From an uncultured Lachnospiraceae bacterium (GTDB lineage Bacteria; Bacillota; Clostridia; Lachnospirales; Lachnospiraceae), in the NCBI GenBank assembly GCA_934351835.1, contig CAKRJP010000035.1:1-6437 (forward strand): a DNA stretch of 6,437 bases, in the 5' to 3' direction. This document shows, piece by piece, positions 5,288 to 6,437 of the stretch. The translations under genes and the position numbers were made by a program. How positions within the stretch are numbered: position 1 is the stretch's first letter; each line of letters begins with the position of its first letter. The notes beneath the pieces are model-generated. The model did no database searches. It had not been told where the DNA came from and saw only the letters and a list, made by a program, of their open reading frames with translations.

Positions 5288-6437
5288 TCAAAGAAAATCA
5301 GCAGATTTCAATATGCCATTGTAGAAGGCTCCACAAATGGAGTCATAATCTTCCCAGGCATACGTTGTTAACGAAAGCCAGATGACGGCATGAAGTGCTC
5401 TGATTTTCGTTTTGCTAACGCCATCAATGCGTTCAAAAAAGTAGTCTTCCATATCAGCCCAATTGTTGGGTCTGACTGCGAGTTCTACACCACGATCATC
5501 TATTGCAAGAGCGAATTTCTTTTGGTTGAACTGGTCGTAATTTCCAACAAGTGAGTAATAGACTTTGGCCCAGTCGTAATCGACGTCGCCATAAAGCTTG
5601 GTCTTCCCGAAATATCCACGCGGATCGATGAAATACACCTTTCCATGAATGCGGTCATAAAGCATATTGGAGAATGTACAATCACCATGAATTAGGCGGA
5701 ATTCGGAAGGGTAGTGCTTTTTCAGAACAGTCTTAAGAGCATTACGGTCGAAGAAAATATTTTTATAGTAACGACCATTAATACGAATATATTCATCTTT
5801 AGCAAACGGAACGAGGTCTTCTACCTTTTCCAGACGATTGAATGTTTTCGTAATGTAGTTTTCATCGAGATCACTTTCAATTGCTGGACGCGCAGGCTCT
5901 AGGTTGTGGAGTTCGTTCAAACCGTTTACGATCGAATCAATGACACGTCGTTTCTCGGAAATTGGAAGAACATCGTAGGCGAAAATGTTGCGGCCCTTGA
6001 TTCGTTCCATTACCAAAGGTTCATAGGAGTAGATCTTCGGCATAGCCGTGAAGCCCAGGTCGGCGACATGCTTGTACCATGCGATTTCGTCAACTGCAAT
6101 CTTCTTGCCTTGTTCGTCGATACCACGCTTCGTGACAGTTTCTTCTGTCAGTCGAACATCGTTAAAGGGACGGCAGATAGCTGGCCTTGTTAAATTTTCA
6201 AAGGCCTTGACCGTCCCTACTTCTGTAACATTCTCGAGGTAGAAGGGCGAGAAGGATTTACCGGAAGACTGTAGCCAAGGTACGAGCGCTCCGTTTTCAG
6301 GTACGTCGATTAACTCATCCTTGTTCTTAAAGGCAAAAAATCCGGCCACACCTGTACTGGCAGAGGCCTCGTGCTTAAATTGACCTTCAAGGAAAGACCA
6401 ACGGCAGGGGAAAGTACCAGAAAGACCAACAAAGTTG
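5288..6437 (-). CDS. nucleotidyltransferase tail fused to APH/choline-kinase-like phosphotransferase (5' end beyond window)
   Basis: The frame is open to the right edge, giving 382 residues in the window and no true start. GTG 6349 is an internal valine, because 29 in-frame codons precede it. Numbering from that valine, residues 2-52 (AGFFAFKNKDEL, PWL..GKSF, then VTEVGTVKAFENL) look like the C-terminal end of a sugar-phosphate nucleotidyltransferase. From about residue 56 a kinase-like domain follows: VTKRG (Lys74, ATP-binding), VDEIAWY (Glu88, helix C), catalytic LIHGDCTFSNMLYD (His221, Asp223, Asn228), metal-binding VYFIDPRG (Asp242), and YGDVDYDWAKVYYSLVGNYD. These are the landmarks of the APH family, in the subgroup found in capsule loci (for example Campylobacter Cj1415-like kinases). 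A kinase plus NTP-transferase would phosphorylate a small molecule and activate it with a nucleotide. The substrate cannot be read from the sequence. The HAD gene follows closely downstream. Confidence 0.85.
   Translation of the reverse strand, partial: NFVGLSGTFPCRWSFLEGQFKHEASASTGVAGFFAFKNKDELIDVPENGALVPWLQSSGKSFSPFYLENVTEVGTVKAFENLTRPAICRPFNDVRLTEETVTKRGIDEQGKKIAVDEIAWYKHVADLGFTAMPKIYSYEPLVMERIKGRNIFAYDVLPISEKRRVIDSIVNGLNELHNLEPARPAIESDLDENYITKTFNRLEKVEDLVPFAKDEYIRINGRYYKNIFFDRNALKTVLKKHYPSEFRLIHGDCTFSNMLYDRIHGKVYFIDPRGYFGKTKLYGDVDYDWAKVYYSLVGNYDQFNQKKFALAIDDRGVELAVRPNNWADMEDYFFERIDGVSKTKIRALHAVIWLSLTTYAWEDYDSICGAFYNGILKSADFL

Noticed and set aside
5714..6242. Several plus-strand open frames opposite the kinase domain
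   Set aside because: The minus-strand frame carries the full set of APH motifs, so these are shadows.
6347..6349. GTG as the start codon of the kinase gene
   Set aside because: The frame stays open for 29 codons to the window edge, and the residues on both sides read as one nucleotidyltransferase-like tail, so the gene starts outside the window.
1..6437. CRISPR array, tRNA, insertion sequence or transposase remnants
   Set aside because: No regularly spaced repeats, cloverleaf-like sequences, transposase frames or terminal inverted repeats were seen on either strand.

Overview
The window is part of a bacterial surface-glycan (LPS, capsule or O-antigen type) biosynthesis locus. All six genes lie on the minus strand, so the window reads right to left. 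An MsbA-like exporter downstream of glycan genes suggests a Gram-negative bacterium, but nothing in the sequence fixes the genus. Convincing Shine-Dalgarno sites are scarce; only the gene at 1550-2614 has a good one.

Layout in transcription order: (1) 6437-5288, a protein cut by the window edge. It carries the tail of a sugar-phosphate nucleotidyltransferase-like domain fused to an APH/choline-kinase-like domain. (2) 5230-4856, a short capless HAD phosphatase, which overlaps by 4 bp with (3) 4859-3672, a GT-B-like protein with a G-I-R-S-G motif. (4) 3618-2620, a GT-A-like putative glycosyltransferase with a D-A-D-D motif. (5) 2614-1550, a second G-L-R-S-G protein that appears to be a divergent paralogue of (3). 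(6) After a 278-bp AT-rich gap, 1271 to the left edge, an MsbA/PglK-type ABC exporter, truncated in its ATPase domain. Inferred division of labour: (1) and (2) make or recycle a nucleotide-activated building block, (3)-(5) assemble or decorate the glycan, and (6) flips a lipid-linked product.

The window is a compositional mosaic. The right part (about 3672-6437) is of middling GC. The block from about 1272 to 3671 is very AT-rich. The ABC gene is AT-rich in its 5' half and switches to about 54% GC near position 540. A perfect 19-bp direct repeat (1546-1564 and 3645-3663) brackets the AT-rich two-gene block. The most interesting points are the paralogue pair around the GT-A-like gene, the repeat-bracketed AT-rich island, the apparent recombination joint inside the exporter gene, and the nucleotidyltransferase-kinase fusion.
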